DNA of 48,279 nt from an uncultured Mediterranea sp. (GCA_945831575.1 CAMACX010000022.1:1-48279); one strand, 5' to 3'; positions 23,475-30,622 are shown, counted from the stretch's first letter. The notes: generated by a model from the letters alone, not told the origin. Numbers and translations: made by a program.

Positions 23475-23758
23475 TGTTACCTTGTTACCCGTTACCTTAT
23501 TGAATTGTATCGCGTGCGCGCGCGATACTTACTACTATATCCTTCCTAGAAATCCTTTAGGATAAATAGATAGACCTTTTAGAATTGCTATCCTCAATCT
23601 GCTTGCTTTCCCTACAAAGCCCCAACCAGCGGCTTTGGGCTCTGTAGAGGAAATAAGCAGGGCAGGGCCAGACAGTGGAGGTCGTGACCTGCGGAGCCCG
23701 ATGCCAGCGGACGCAAGCCTATCAATATTTCGGGCGAGTAACGGGTAACAAGGTAACA
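23475..23758. mobile_element. 284-bp MITE-like segment bounded by perfect inverted GTTAC repeats
   Basis: The left end (23475-23495) and the right end (23738-23758) are perfect 21-bp inverted repeats (22 if the adjoining G/C pair is counted), starting TGTTACC and ending GGTAACA. Inside are a palindrome GTATCGCG/CGCGATAC around TGCGCG (23507-23528) and a 62-nt imperfect hairpin near the centre (arms 23599-23622 and 23637-23660). There is no ORF and no obvious target duplication, so the mobile-element reading is tentative; a pair of facing protein-binding sites is the alternative. Left of it, 23336-23474 contains short tandem units (CCTCAGGTAA/CCTCAGGAAA and two copies of CGAATACCCGG at 23444-23465). 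Confidence 0.5.
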
Positions 23759-23772
23759 CCTGTCAGTGGGCG

Positions 23773-23800
23773 TTTTTGCTCCCTCGCGAGGTAGCAAAAA
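23773..23800. repeat. Near-perfect 28-bp palindrome
   Basis: TTTTTGCTCCCTCG faces CGAGGTAGCAAAAA: 13 of 14 positions pair with no loop. A run of T/A lies on both outer sides, so it could act as a bidirectional terminator. It lies just right of the MITE-like segment and about 100 bp left of a small ORF. Confidence 0.55.
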
Positions 23801-23899
23801 TTTCCTCCCGAGAAAGCGCGTGTTTCCTCGCGTGGCACAATGATGGGGTGTGACAAAACGGGTGGCCAAACGACTAATAGAGAAATAAAGCATACGACT

Positions 23900-24103
23900 A
23901 TGACCAAGAAACAAAAGATTTGCCTGCTTAACGTCGCCATTACGCTGCTCTTGACGACCTGTACCTTCAGCCTCTGCGTCTGCATGTTTGGCCCCAAGAA
24001 TGTCTACCACGGCCTGCTGCCCCTGGCACTGGGGTGCAGCGCCCTGAGCAACACGCTCGTATTACTCCGCACGCGCCTCATCAAGGAGGAGAAGGAGCAG
24101 TGA
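23900..24103 (+). CDS. Small two-helix membrane protein, unknown function
   Basis: A 67-aa ORF starting MTKKQKICLLNVAITLLLTT. Two hydrophobic segments are visible (about residues 8-30, and 37-53), with positive charges before the first and a charged tail RLIKEEKEQ, as in a small hairpin membrane protein. I prefer this ATG to one 60 bp further left because the extra residues are not protein-like and the AAATAAAG stretch ahead of it resembles Bacteroidetes translation-start context. No promoter was found. It is isolated in a repeat-rich gene desert with no partner gene. I do not recognise a family. Confidence 0.5.
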   Translation: MTKKQKICLLNVAITLLLTTCTFSLCVCMFGPKNVYHGLLPLALGCSALSNTLVLLRTRLIKEEKEQ

Positions 24104-24156
24104 ATATCACTGATACGGATTGCCAAATAATGCGATGAAATCGGGGATTTTTGTTA

Positions 24157-24176
24157 CTCTACCGAGCTATAGCAGC
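24157..24176 (-). other. tRNA 5'-half-like fragment
   Basis: Read on the minus strand this is GCTGCTATAGCTCGGTAGAG. It aligns with the 5' end of tRNA-Thr(GGU) in this window (16347-16370) with one substitution and a 3-nt gap in the D loop. There is no anticodon arm or 3' half nearby, so it is not a working tRNA. It may be a tRNA remnant or attachment-site scar, or chance. Confidence 0.35.
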
Positions 24177-24341
24177 GCTCGCACCGGGGACAGCTCAGGG
24201 GGCAGGACATACGCTGAAACTCTACTGGCGACACGACACAGATCCGCCTACTGGCGACATGGGCCTGTTGAAACTGAACAGAACCTCCATACCGACGACA
24301 TAGCTCAGAAGAGCACCAGTCCCTGAGTGACGAGGGGCGCT

Positions 24342-24425
24342 GGTGTTCAAAGGGTGAACCCCTACCCTCTATACGTCCCCCTATATAAGGGGGACATGTA
24401 TAGAGGGTGTTCTCCCTGGAACACC
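24342..24425. repeat. 84-nt long hairpin with a competing upstream hairpin
   Basis: Outer arms GGTGTTC/GAACACC (24342-24348 with 24419-24425), then AGGG/CCCT and GAAC/GTTC, then CCCTCTATAC/GTATAGAGGG (24365-24374 with 24398-24407), then GTCCCCCT/AGGGGGAC around an ATATA loop. The left outer arm can instead pair with GAGCACCAG at 24311-24319, giving two mutually exclusive folds. The surrounding stretch 24104-24475 has no gene; it also holds a direct repeat CTACTGGCGACA (24222 and 24248). Confidence 0.6.
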
Positions 24426-24475
24426 TGCGGGCGGCGAGCCATACGGCCTGCAAGGGGCGGCCTGTTGTACTGTTC

Positions 24476-24585
24476 TGAGGAGTTAACTCTTCAGCCACGA
24501 AGAGTTAACTCTTCAGCGCCGAATGTTTAACTCTTCAGCCGCGAGGAGTTAACTCTTCAGCCGTGGCAGTTTAAATCGCCAGCCA
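24476..24585. repeat. Five tandem 22-bp palindromic units
   Basis: Units start at 24476, 24498, 24520, 24542 and 24564. The consensus core is GAGTTAACTCTTCAGC; the first, second and fourth copies are nearly perfect palindromes centred on GTTAAC, the third has one half changed and the fifth is degenerate (GTTTAAATC). The units abut with no spacers, so this is not a CRISPR. A period of 22 is not a multiple of three, which argues against coding. Two helical turns per unit would put the palindromes on one face of the DNA. Confidence 0.75.
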
Positions 24586-24606
24586 CCGGGTGTGAGCAAC
24601 AGGCGC

Positions 24607-24654
24607 AAAAAGAGAGCGAGGAGACTCCTCGACTTTGAAGGAATCTCCTCGCTC
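24607..24654 (-). terminator. Rho-independent terminator of tRNA-fMet
   Basis: A perfect 11-bp stem GAGCGAGGAGA/TCTCCTCGCTC (arms 24644-24654 and 24614-24624) is followed on the minus strand by CTCTTTTT. It lies 6 bp beyond the tRNA 3' end. Confidence 0.82.
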
Positions 24655-24660
24655 TAGTAG

Positions 24661-24733
<73 letters not shown>

Positions 24734-24753
24734 ATGTTTCTCGTTTGCGGGTG

Positions 24754-24784
24754 CAAAGGTACGGACATTTTTTGAATCTGCAAA
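24754..24784 (-). promoter_or_regulatory. Promoter of tRNA-fMet
   Basis: On the minus strand TTTG (24781-24784), exactly 19 bp, then TACCTTTG (24754-24761): a perfect match. It is divergent from the tetR promoter, with the two -33 boxes about 27 bp apart. Confidence 0.88.
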
Positions 24785-24810
24785 TTTTTTGCGATATTTT
24801 TTTGATTTTT

Positions 24811-24842
24811 CTTGCAGATACCGCAAAAAAGCAGTACTTTTG
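24811..24842 (+). promoter_or_regulatory. Promoter and possible operator of the TetR-type gene
   Basis: CTTG (24811-24814), 20 bp, TACTTTTG (24835-24842). An inverted repeat GCAAAA...TTTTGC (24823-24828 with 24838-24843) overlaps the -7 box and is placed where an autorepressor could bind. The leader before the ATG would be under 20 nt. Confidence 0.65.
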
Positions 24843-24865
24843 CTCAAATTATTAGCGATTGTGCA

Positions 24866-25450
24866 ATGACAGTATCAAAAACTAGAGCCAAACTGGTGGA
24901 CGTGGCCCGGCAGCTGTTCGCCAAAATGGGCGTGGAGAACACGACCATGAACGATATTGCCCTGGCCTCGAAAAAGGGCAGGCGAACCCTCTACACCTAC
25001 TTCAACAGCAAGGAGGAAATCTATGAAGCCGTGGTGGAGTCGGAACTCGACATCCTGTCGGAAACGATGAAGAGCGTGGCGGCCAAGCAGGCTGAGCCAG
25101 GGCCCAAACTGATGGAGATGATCTACACCCACCTGGACACGGTCAAGGAGATTGTCTATCGCAACGGCACGATGCGGGCCAACTTCTTCCGCGACATCTG
25201 GCAGGTGGAGAAGGTACGCAAGCAGTTTGACAACACCGAGATACAGCTCTTCAAGTCGGTGCTGCAGGAGGGCGTGGATAGCGGCGATTTCCACATCGAC
25301 GACCTGGAGATCACGGCACAGATTATCCACTACTGCGTGAAGGGCATCGAGGCGCCCTACATCCGCGGACAGGTGGGGGCCTACCTCGACGACGACGTGC
25401 GCGACAAGTACGTGACGCGGCTCGTCCTCGGTGCACTCAACGCTCGATAA
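24866..25450 (+). CDS. TetR/AcrR family transcriptional regulator
   Basis: A 194-aa one-component regulator. The N-terminal DNA-binding domain is clear: KLVDVARQLFAKMGVENTTMNDIALASKKGRRTLYTYFNSKEEIYEAV, with the helix-turn-helix at about 25-45. The C-terminal part is an all-helical ligand/dimer domain without recognisable signature. I start at the ATG at 24866; an upstream in-frame start would overlap the promoter. It lies 62 bp ahead of fabG on the same strand, so control of fatty-acid synthesis by an acyl-CoA or similar ligand is plausible but inferred. Confidence 0.9.
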   Translation: MTVSKTRAKLVDVARQLFAKMGVENTTMNDIALASKKGRRTLYTYFNSKEEIYEAVVESELDILSETMKSVAAKQAEPGPKLMEMIYTHLDTVKEIVYRNGTMRANFFRDIWQVEKVRKQFDNTEIQLFKSVLQEGVDSGDFHIDDLEITAQIIHYCVKGIEAPYIRGQVGAYLDDDVRDKYVTRLVLGALNAR

Positions 25451-25512
25451 TTCAACGATTTATAAACCAATATTTCAAAAACAAAAATAATTTAAAACCA
25501 AAAAAGAACATT

Positions 25513-26259
25513 ATGGGACTTTTAACTGGAAAAACAGCCATTGTAACCGGTGCCGCACGCGGTATCGGCAAGGCTATCGCATTGAAGTTTGCTCACGAAG
25601 GCGCTAACATCGCCTTCACCGACCTGGTTATCGACGAGAATGCCGAGGCTACCGCCAAGGAGATTGAGGCCCTGGGCGTCAAGGCCAAGGGATATGCCTC
25701 GAATGCCGCCAACTTCGAAGACACGGCCAAGGTAGTGGAGGCTATCCATGCCGACTTCGGCCGCATCGACATCCTGGTCAACAACGCCGGCATCACGCGC
25801 GACGGACTGATGATGCGCATGACCGAGCAGCAGTGGGACATGGTCATCAACGTCAACCTGAAGTCGGCCTTCAACTTCATCCACGCCTGCACCCCCATCA
25901 TGATGCGCCAGAAGGCAGGCAGCATCATCAACATGGCCTCTGTAGTCGGCGTACACGGCAATGCCGGACAGAGCAACTACGCAGCCTCCAAGGCCGGCAT
26001 GATCGCCCTGGCCAAGTCGGTAGCCCAGGAGATGGGCTCACGCGGCATCCGCGCCAATGCCATCGCCCCCGGATTCATCATGACAGCCATGACCGACGCA
26101 CTGAGCGACGAGGTGAAGGCCGAATGGTGCAAGAAGATCCCCCTGCGCCGTGGCGGTACGCCCGAGGACGTGGCCAACGTAGCCACCTTCCTGGCTTCGG
26201 ACATGGCCTCCTACGTCAGCGGACAGGTGATACAGATTGACGGTGGTATGAACATGTAA
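25513..26259 (+). CDS. fabG: 3-oxoacyl-[acyl-carrier-protein] reductase
   Basis: FabG reduces 3-oxoacyl-ACP to 3-hydroxyacyl-ACP with NADPH in each round of fatty-acid elongation. The 248-aa SDR protein has the TGAARGIG cofactor loop (12-19), NNAG (about 90), the catalytic Ser in ASVVGVHG and YAASK (Tyr about 155, Lys about 159), and ends QVIQIDGGMNM, the usual FabG terminus. It is followed 9 bp later by the RluA-type gene and preceded by tetR. Among SDR enzymes the close match to FabG signatures makes another activity less likely. Confidence 0.93.
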   Translation: MGLLTGKTAIVTGAARGIGKAIALKFAHEGANIAFTDLVIDENAEATAKEIEALGVKAKGYASNAANFEDTAKVVEAIHADFGRIDILVNNAGITRDGLMMRMTEQQWDMVINVNLKSAFNFIHACTPIMMRQKAGSIINMASVVGVHGNAGQSNYAASKAGMIALAKSVAQEMGSRGIRANAIAPGFIMTAMTDALSDEVKAEWCKKIPLRRGGTPEDVANVATFLASDMASYVSGQVIQIDGGMNM

Positions 26260-26268
26260 ACCCGTTGT

Positions 26269-26937
26269 ATGACTGTCGTTTACGAAGACAACCACCTGAT
26301 TATCGTCAACAAGGCCGCTTCGGAGATCGTCCAAGGCGACAAGACGGGTGACATGCCGCTCTCCGAGAGCCTCAAGCTCTACCTCAAGGAGAAGTACGGC
26401 AAGCCGGGGAATGTATTCCTCGGCGTGGTACACCGCCTGGACCGCCCCGTAAGCGGCCTTGTGATCTTTGCCAAGACCAGCAAGGCGCTCGCACGGCTCA
26501 ACACGATGCTCTCCCAGGGCGAGGTGAAGAAGACCTACTGGGCCATCGTCACCGCACGTCCGCCCCAGGAGGAGGGGGAACTGACCCACTACCTGGTGCG
26601 CAACGAGCAGCAGAACAAGAGCTACGCCTACGACCGTGAGCGCCCGGGCAGCAAGAAGGCCATCCTGCACTACCGCCTCATCGCCACCAGCGAACGCTAC
26701 TGGCTGCTGGAGGTCGATCTGAAGACGGGACGGCACCACCAGATACGCTGTCAGCTGGCTAAGATGGGCTGCCCCATCAAGGGCGACCTGAAGTATGGTG
26801 CCCCGCGCTCCAACCCCGACGGTAGCATCTCGCTCCACGCCCGCCGCATCCGCTTCGTACACCCCGTATCCCAACAACCGATTGACCTCACCGCACCCAC
26901 CCCTACCCTGGCCCCCTGGCCACAACTGCAACCTTAA
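26269..26937 (+). CDS. RluA family RNA pseudouridine synthase
   Basis: Converts specific uridines in rRNA or tRNA to pseudouridine. The 222-aa protein starts directly with the catalytic domain (MTVVYEDNHLIIVNKAA) and lacks the N-terminal S4 RNA-binding domain of RluC/RluD. The catalytic aspartate is in HRLDRPVSGLVIFAKT (about residue 57), and the KTGRHHQIRCQLAKMG and LHARRIRF motifs are present. The target site cannot be predicted from the sequence. It is 9 bp after fabG and therefore probably co-transcribed. Confidence 0.92.
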   Translation: MTVVYEDNHLIIVNKAASEIVQGDKTGDMPLSESLKLYLKEKYGKPGNVFLGVVHRLDRPVSGLVIFAKTSKALARLNTMLSQGEVKKTYWAIVTARPPQEEGELTHYLVRNEQQNKSYAYDRERPGSKKAILHYRLIATSERYWLLEVDLKTGRHHQIRCQLAKMGCPIKGDLKYGAPRSNPDGSISLHARRIRFVHPVSQQPIDLTAPTPTLAPWPQLQP

Positions 26938-26979
26938 GACAACCCTGAAAATTAAGAGATTCCTAGTATCGAAAGTTTT

Positions 26980-29661
26980 ATGAAAAAGATTATCCTTCTA
27001 AACCTCCTGCTGGCAGCTGCCTCAATGCTCTCTGCCCAGGATAAGCCATCCGACGGACAGCAGACGGCCGACAGCAAGGGACAACAGACCGCCCCACAGC
27101 CCGTACGCGCCCACAACCTGCTGCTGCGCCCCACCATCACCCTGCACCAGCCCCTGCAAGGCGACAGCATCAACATGACGGGCAAACGACTCAATACGGG
27201 CGATATGCTGAAGAGCAAGGTGAGCTTGCACTTTGATGCCTCGAAGGCTCAGCTCCTGGAGGCTGACACCGCAGGCTACATGCTCCTCGACCCCACCTTT
27301 ACCCCGGCACCTGCCGCTACCAAGGCCTCAACGGACGACAAGGCCGCTACCAACTCACTGTCCTCTGCTGCTCCCGCTACAGGGAAGACGGGCCGGATGT
27401 ACCTGGTCAAGACGCTGCTCCGCGCCGAACGCTTTGCCAAAGGAACGCTGGAGGTCAGCTCACCCTCACGCCTGGAGGTCTTCGTAGGCGGACAGTCACG
27501 CCAGACAAAGGAGCAGGCTGATGACTCGCTCCAGACCGTGCGCCCCGTCAACGTACACCTCACCCTGGAGCCTGAGGACGACCAGGAGATCATCATCCGT
27601 GTACTGGCCCTGCCCGAGGACAAACTGGCCCCGCAGGTGAAGTGTGAGTTCCGCCCCGACAAGGAATTTGCTGCGGTAGGCGTGCGCCTGGATGCCACCA
27701 TGAAGCGCCGCTATGCCCTCCACAACACCAACTTCCGCAACCTGGCACGCAACGTCTCCCTCTCCTACGACGGACGCTACCTCATCACCTCCATCTCGGA
27801 GAGCTTTGACCTGAAGAACAGCCGCAGCCACAACGAACTGACGGAGGTGAAGACGGGCCGCATCATCAACCCTGACCTGGACGGCAAGTGGCGCTGGATG
27901 CCCCGCAGCATCAAGCTCTACCGCACGCTAAAGGGGGCCAACGGTTACGACCTCTTCACCCTCGACCCGGCCACCCAGCAGCAGGAACTCATCGCACAGG
28001 GCCTGCCTGAGGAGCACTTCACCTGGGCACCCACGGAGGATTACCTCATCTGCTCGCTCTACGATGAGGGGGAGAAGGTGGATGGGCCGCTGAAGCGCCT
28101 CTTCCACCCCGACGACCGCATACCGGGCTCACGCGGACGCTCCCATCTGGCCCGCTACGACCTGGCCACAGGTGCCATGGAGCGCCTCACCTACGGCAGC
28201 CACAGCGTCTATCTCAACGACATCTCCGCCGACGGCCAACGCCTGCTCTGCTCCACCTCCAAGCCTGACATCACCCACTGCCCCTACTCGCTCAGCGCCC
28301 TCTTCGAGATCGACCTGCAGACCATGCAGTGTGACACGCTGGTGCAGTGGGATGCCTACGTCAACAGCGCCTCCTATTCGCCCGACGGCCGCCAACTGCT
28401 CGTGGTAGGCAGTCCCTCGGCCTTCAACGGCATTGGCAAGAACTGCGGCAAGCTGCCCATCGCCAACGACTTTGATACGCAAGCCTTTATCCTCGACATC
28501 GCCACCCGTCAGGTGGATCCCATCACGAAGGAGTTTAACCCCACCGTGCAGCCCATCAGCTGGAACCCCACCAACGGACTGATCTACTTCAACACGACCG
28601 ATGCCGACTGCCAGCACATCTACACCTACTCGCCCAAGACGCGCCAGTTTGAGCAGCTTCCTCTGGCCGAGGAGGTGGTGTCGCGCTTCTCCATCCCCGA
28701 CGGCAACCCCGCCGTGGCCGCCTACATCGGCAGCGGCTACGAGAGTGCCTACGTGGCCTACACCTACGATGCCCGCAAGCGCACCTCACGCCTCGTGGCC
28801 AACCCGATGAAGGAGATGCTCGACGGCATCGAGCTGGGTGAGACCAAGCCCTGGCAGTTCACGGCCAAGGACGGTACCCTGATTGACGGCCTCATCTGCC
28901 TGCCCCCCTCCTTTGATGCCTCCAAGAAGTACCCCCTCATCGTCTATTACTACGGCGGCACCACCCCCACCACGCGCGGCCTCCTCTCGCCCTACAGCCC
29001 GCAGGTATTCGCCTCGCGCGACTACGTGGTCTATGTCATCCAGCCCAGCGGCACCATCGGCTACGGGCAGGAGTTCTCAGCCCGCCACGTCAACGCCTGG
29101 GGTGACTACACCGCCGACGACATCATCGAGGGTACACGCAAGTTTCTCGACGCCCATCCCTTCGTAGATGCCAAGCGCGTGGGTTGCATTGGTGCTTCGT
29201 ATGGCGGCTTCATGACGCAGTACCTGCAGACCAAGACCGACCTGTTTGCAGCCGCTGTCTCCCATGCCGGCATCAGCAACGTGACCAGCTACTGGGGTGA
29301 AGGCTACTGGGGCTACTCCTACAACGCCGTGGCCGCCGCCGACAGCTACCCCTGGGCCAATCCCGACCTCTTCACGAAGCACGGTTCGCTCTTCAACGCC
29401 GACAAGATCAACACCCCGTTGCTGCTGCTCCACGGCTCGTCCGACACCAACGTCCCCACCGGCGAGAGCATCCAGATATACAACGCCCTGAAGATCCTGG
29501 GCAAGCCCGTAGAGTTTATCCTGGTGGATGGCGAAGACCACTACATCAGTGACCTGGGCAAACGTGCCTTGTGGCACAAAGCCATCATGGCGTGGTTTGC
29601 CCGCTACCTGCAGGACAGCCCAGAGTGGTGGAACGAACTCTATCCCGAAAGGCACTGGTGA
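26980..29661 (+). CDS. S9 family serine peptidase (prolyl oligopeptidase type), exported
   Basis: An exported peptidase, probably acting on short peptides in the periplasm. The 893-aa protein has a Sec signal peptide (MKKIILLNLLLAAASMLSAQ), a long beta-propeller-like region with WD-type repeats (SYDGRYLITS, SPDGRQLLVV), and a C-terminal alpha/beta-hydrolase domain. The triad is visible: Ser in CIGASYGGFMTQ (about 740), Asp in LHGSSDTNVPTGES (about 821), His in DGEDHYISD (about 853). An S9B/S9C subtype assignment is not possible by eye. It follows the RluA-type gene by 42 bp. It ends with a terminator hairpin that includes its own stop codon. Confidence 0.92.
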   Translation: MKKIILLNLLLAAASMLSAQDKPSDGQQTADSKGQQTAPQPVRAHNLLLRPTITLHQPLQGDSINMTGKRLNTGDMLKSKVSLHFDASKAQLLEADTAGYMLLDPTFTPAPAATKASTDDKAATNSLSSAAPATGKTGRMYLVKTLLRAERFAKGTLEVSSPSRLEVFVGGQSRQTKEQADDSLQTVRPVNVHLTLEPEDDQEIIIRVLALPEDKLAPQVKCEFRPDKEFAAVGVRLDATMKRRYALHNTNFRNLARNVSLSYDGRYLITSISESFDLKNSRSHNELTEVKTGRIINPDLDGKWRWMPRSIKLYRTLKGANGYDLFTLDPATQQQELIAQGLPEEHFTWAPTEDYLICSLYDEGEKVDGPLKRLFHPDDRIPGSRGRSHLARYDLATGAMERLTYGSHSVYLNDISADGQRLLCSTSKPDITHCPYSLSALFEIDLQTMQCDTLVQWDAYVNSASYSPDGRQLLVVGSPSAFNGIGKNCGKLPIANDFDTQAFILDIATRQVDPITKEFNPTVQPISWNPTNGLIYFNTTDADCQHIYTYSPKTRQFEQLPLAEEVVSRFSIPDGNPAVAAYIGSGYESAYVAYTYDARKRTSRLVANPMKEMLDGIELGETKPWQFTAKDGTLIDGLICLPPSFDASKKYPLIVYYYGGTTPTTRGLLSPYSPQVFASRDYVVYVIQPSGTIGYGQEFSARHVNAWGDYTADDIIEGTRKFLDAHPFVDAKRVGCIGASYGGFMTQYLQTKTDLFAAAVSHAGISNVTSYWGEGYWGYSYNAVAAADSYPWANPDLFTKHGSLFNADKINTPLLLLHGSSDTNVPTGESIQIYNALKILGKPVEFILVDGEDHYISDLGKRALWHKAIMAWFARYLQDSPEWWNELYPERHW

Positions 29662-29695
29662 TTCTTTCACCACTGCCTTTCGAGTAGGCCTTTTT
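29646..29695 (+). terminator. Terminator overlapping the peptidase stop codon
   Basis: Arms 29646-29661 and 29667-29682 pair at 15 of 16 positions around a TTCTT loop; a TTTTT run follows at 29691-29695. The stop codon TGA (29659-29661) is in the left arm. Confidence 0.78.
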
Positions 29696-29764
29696 CGCCT
29701 AGCAGCGTTTTTTTTCACCAATGCTCATTTTCGCCTGGCAGCGGGCTTCACAACCTCACCCCGT

Positions 29765-29944
29765 CCCCTCTCCTTGCCTAAGGAGAGGGGTCAGCCCCAT
29801 CCCAGACCCTTCCCCCTCGGGAAGGGCTCAATTGAGGTCTCAGACCTCAACTTTTCTGGTAAGGGCAACGAAGCCTGTGCCCCTACGGGGTTGCCCTTAA
29901 GAACTACGCAGCAAAGCTGCGACCATTTTGCAGGCAAAGCCTGC
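29765..29944. repeat. Cluster of consecutive small hairpins
   Basis: Six inverted repeats follow one another: CCCCTCTCCTT/AAGGAGAGGGG (29765-29790), CCCTTCCC/GGGAAGGG (29807-29826), TTGAGGTCT/AGACCTCAA (29832-29850), AAGGGCAAC/GTTGCCCTT (29861-29898), CGCAGC/GCTGCG (29907-29921) and GCAGGC/GCCTGC (29930-29944). Loops are 1-4 nt except for the fourth (20 nt). No ORF here looks real. It resembles the dispersed REP-type intergenic repeats of bacteria. Confidence 0.65.
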
Positions 29945-30110
29945 CCCTGCGGAAGGAAACCATTCATAACGGGATGCTACACTTCCCCCAAGTTTCCCCC
30001 GAGGTCCCTCCACGGTTCTACAAGCAATTCGTAGAGATAATAAGGGAAAAGGAAGGGAATACGAAGAGGATTAGAAGAGGGTCAGAAGACTAAGAAAAGC
30101 AAGCCATAGC

Positions 30111-30215
30111 GTTACGAACGTTACAAACGTTACAACAAAAAACGCCCACACATACCACCACACAAGAAGAAGGAGTATGCAAATAAACGCTGTAATGATT
30201 GTAACGTTTGTAACG
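30111..30215. repeat. Inverted GTTACAAAC repeat pair
   Basis: The left side has three GTTAC units at 9-bp steps (GTTACGAAC, GTTACAAAC, GTTACAAC, 30111-30136). The last two form a perfect 17-bp inverted repeat (30119-30135) with TTGTAACGTTTGTAACG at 30199-30215, with 63 bp between. The motif echoes the triple GGTAAC element near susCD. Confidence 0.65.
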
Positions 30216-30224
30216 CCAAAAAAA

Positions 30225-30327
30225 CTGGTAGCAACTTGTAGCTGGTAGCTCGTAGCTAAAAAAGAGCTGGTAGCTAAAAAAAGAACTTGTAGCTCGTAGC
30301 TTGTAGCTAAAAAAGAGCTCGTAGCTT
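30225..30327. repeat. Tandem GTAGCT array
   Basis: About ten short units of CTGGTAGCT / CTTGTAGCT / CTCGTAGCT interrupted by AAAAAAGAGCT. To its right, 30330-30530 contains another recurrent-looking block, including an inverted repeat AAAGCAGAAA/TTTTCTGCTTT around 30398-30436. I see no gene in 29696-30622. Confidence 0.65.
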
Positions 30328-30622
30328 AAATAAGGATCCGGCCTCACCGGAGGGGCGTGAAGCGCAGAGGGGAAACGAGGGCGTAAAAAAGCAGAAACCT
30401 GTTTGAGCGAAGCGAGTTTTTTCTGCTTTAGCCCGACTCCCCTCGGAGTAGCCCCGCAGGTGCAGACGGCGAGTTTTCTCTTTGCTTCTTTCTCTTTTGC
30501 TCGTGCAAAAGATGAAAGAAGGAGTAACTTTAAAAAAAACTTTTAGGGATAAGGGATTAGGTAATAACAAAAAGAAATATAAAGAGAAGCATTTCTGTTT
30601 CTCTTTACAAAAGAGAAAAAAA

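Noticed and set aside
23475..23758. Insertion sequence with transposase
   Set aside because: The segment is only 284 bp, carries no ORF and shows no target duplication; only the MITE-like or binding-site readings remain.
24154..24498. 114-aa minus-strand ORF across the long hairpin
   Set aside because: It runs through palindromes and the tandem array; no protein-like pattern.
24476..24585. Possible CRISPR array
   Set aside because: The units abut directly with no unique spacers, and no cas gene is nearby.
26038..26931. 297-aa minus-strand ORF
   Set aside because: Antisense to fabG and the RluA-type gene, both of which have clear catalytic motifs.
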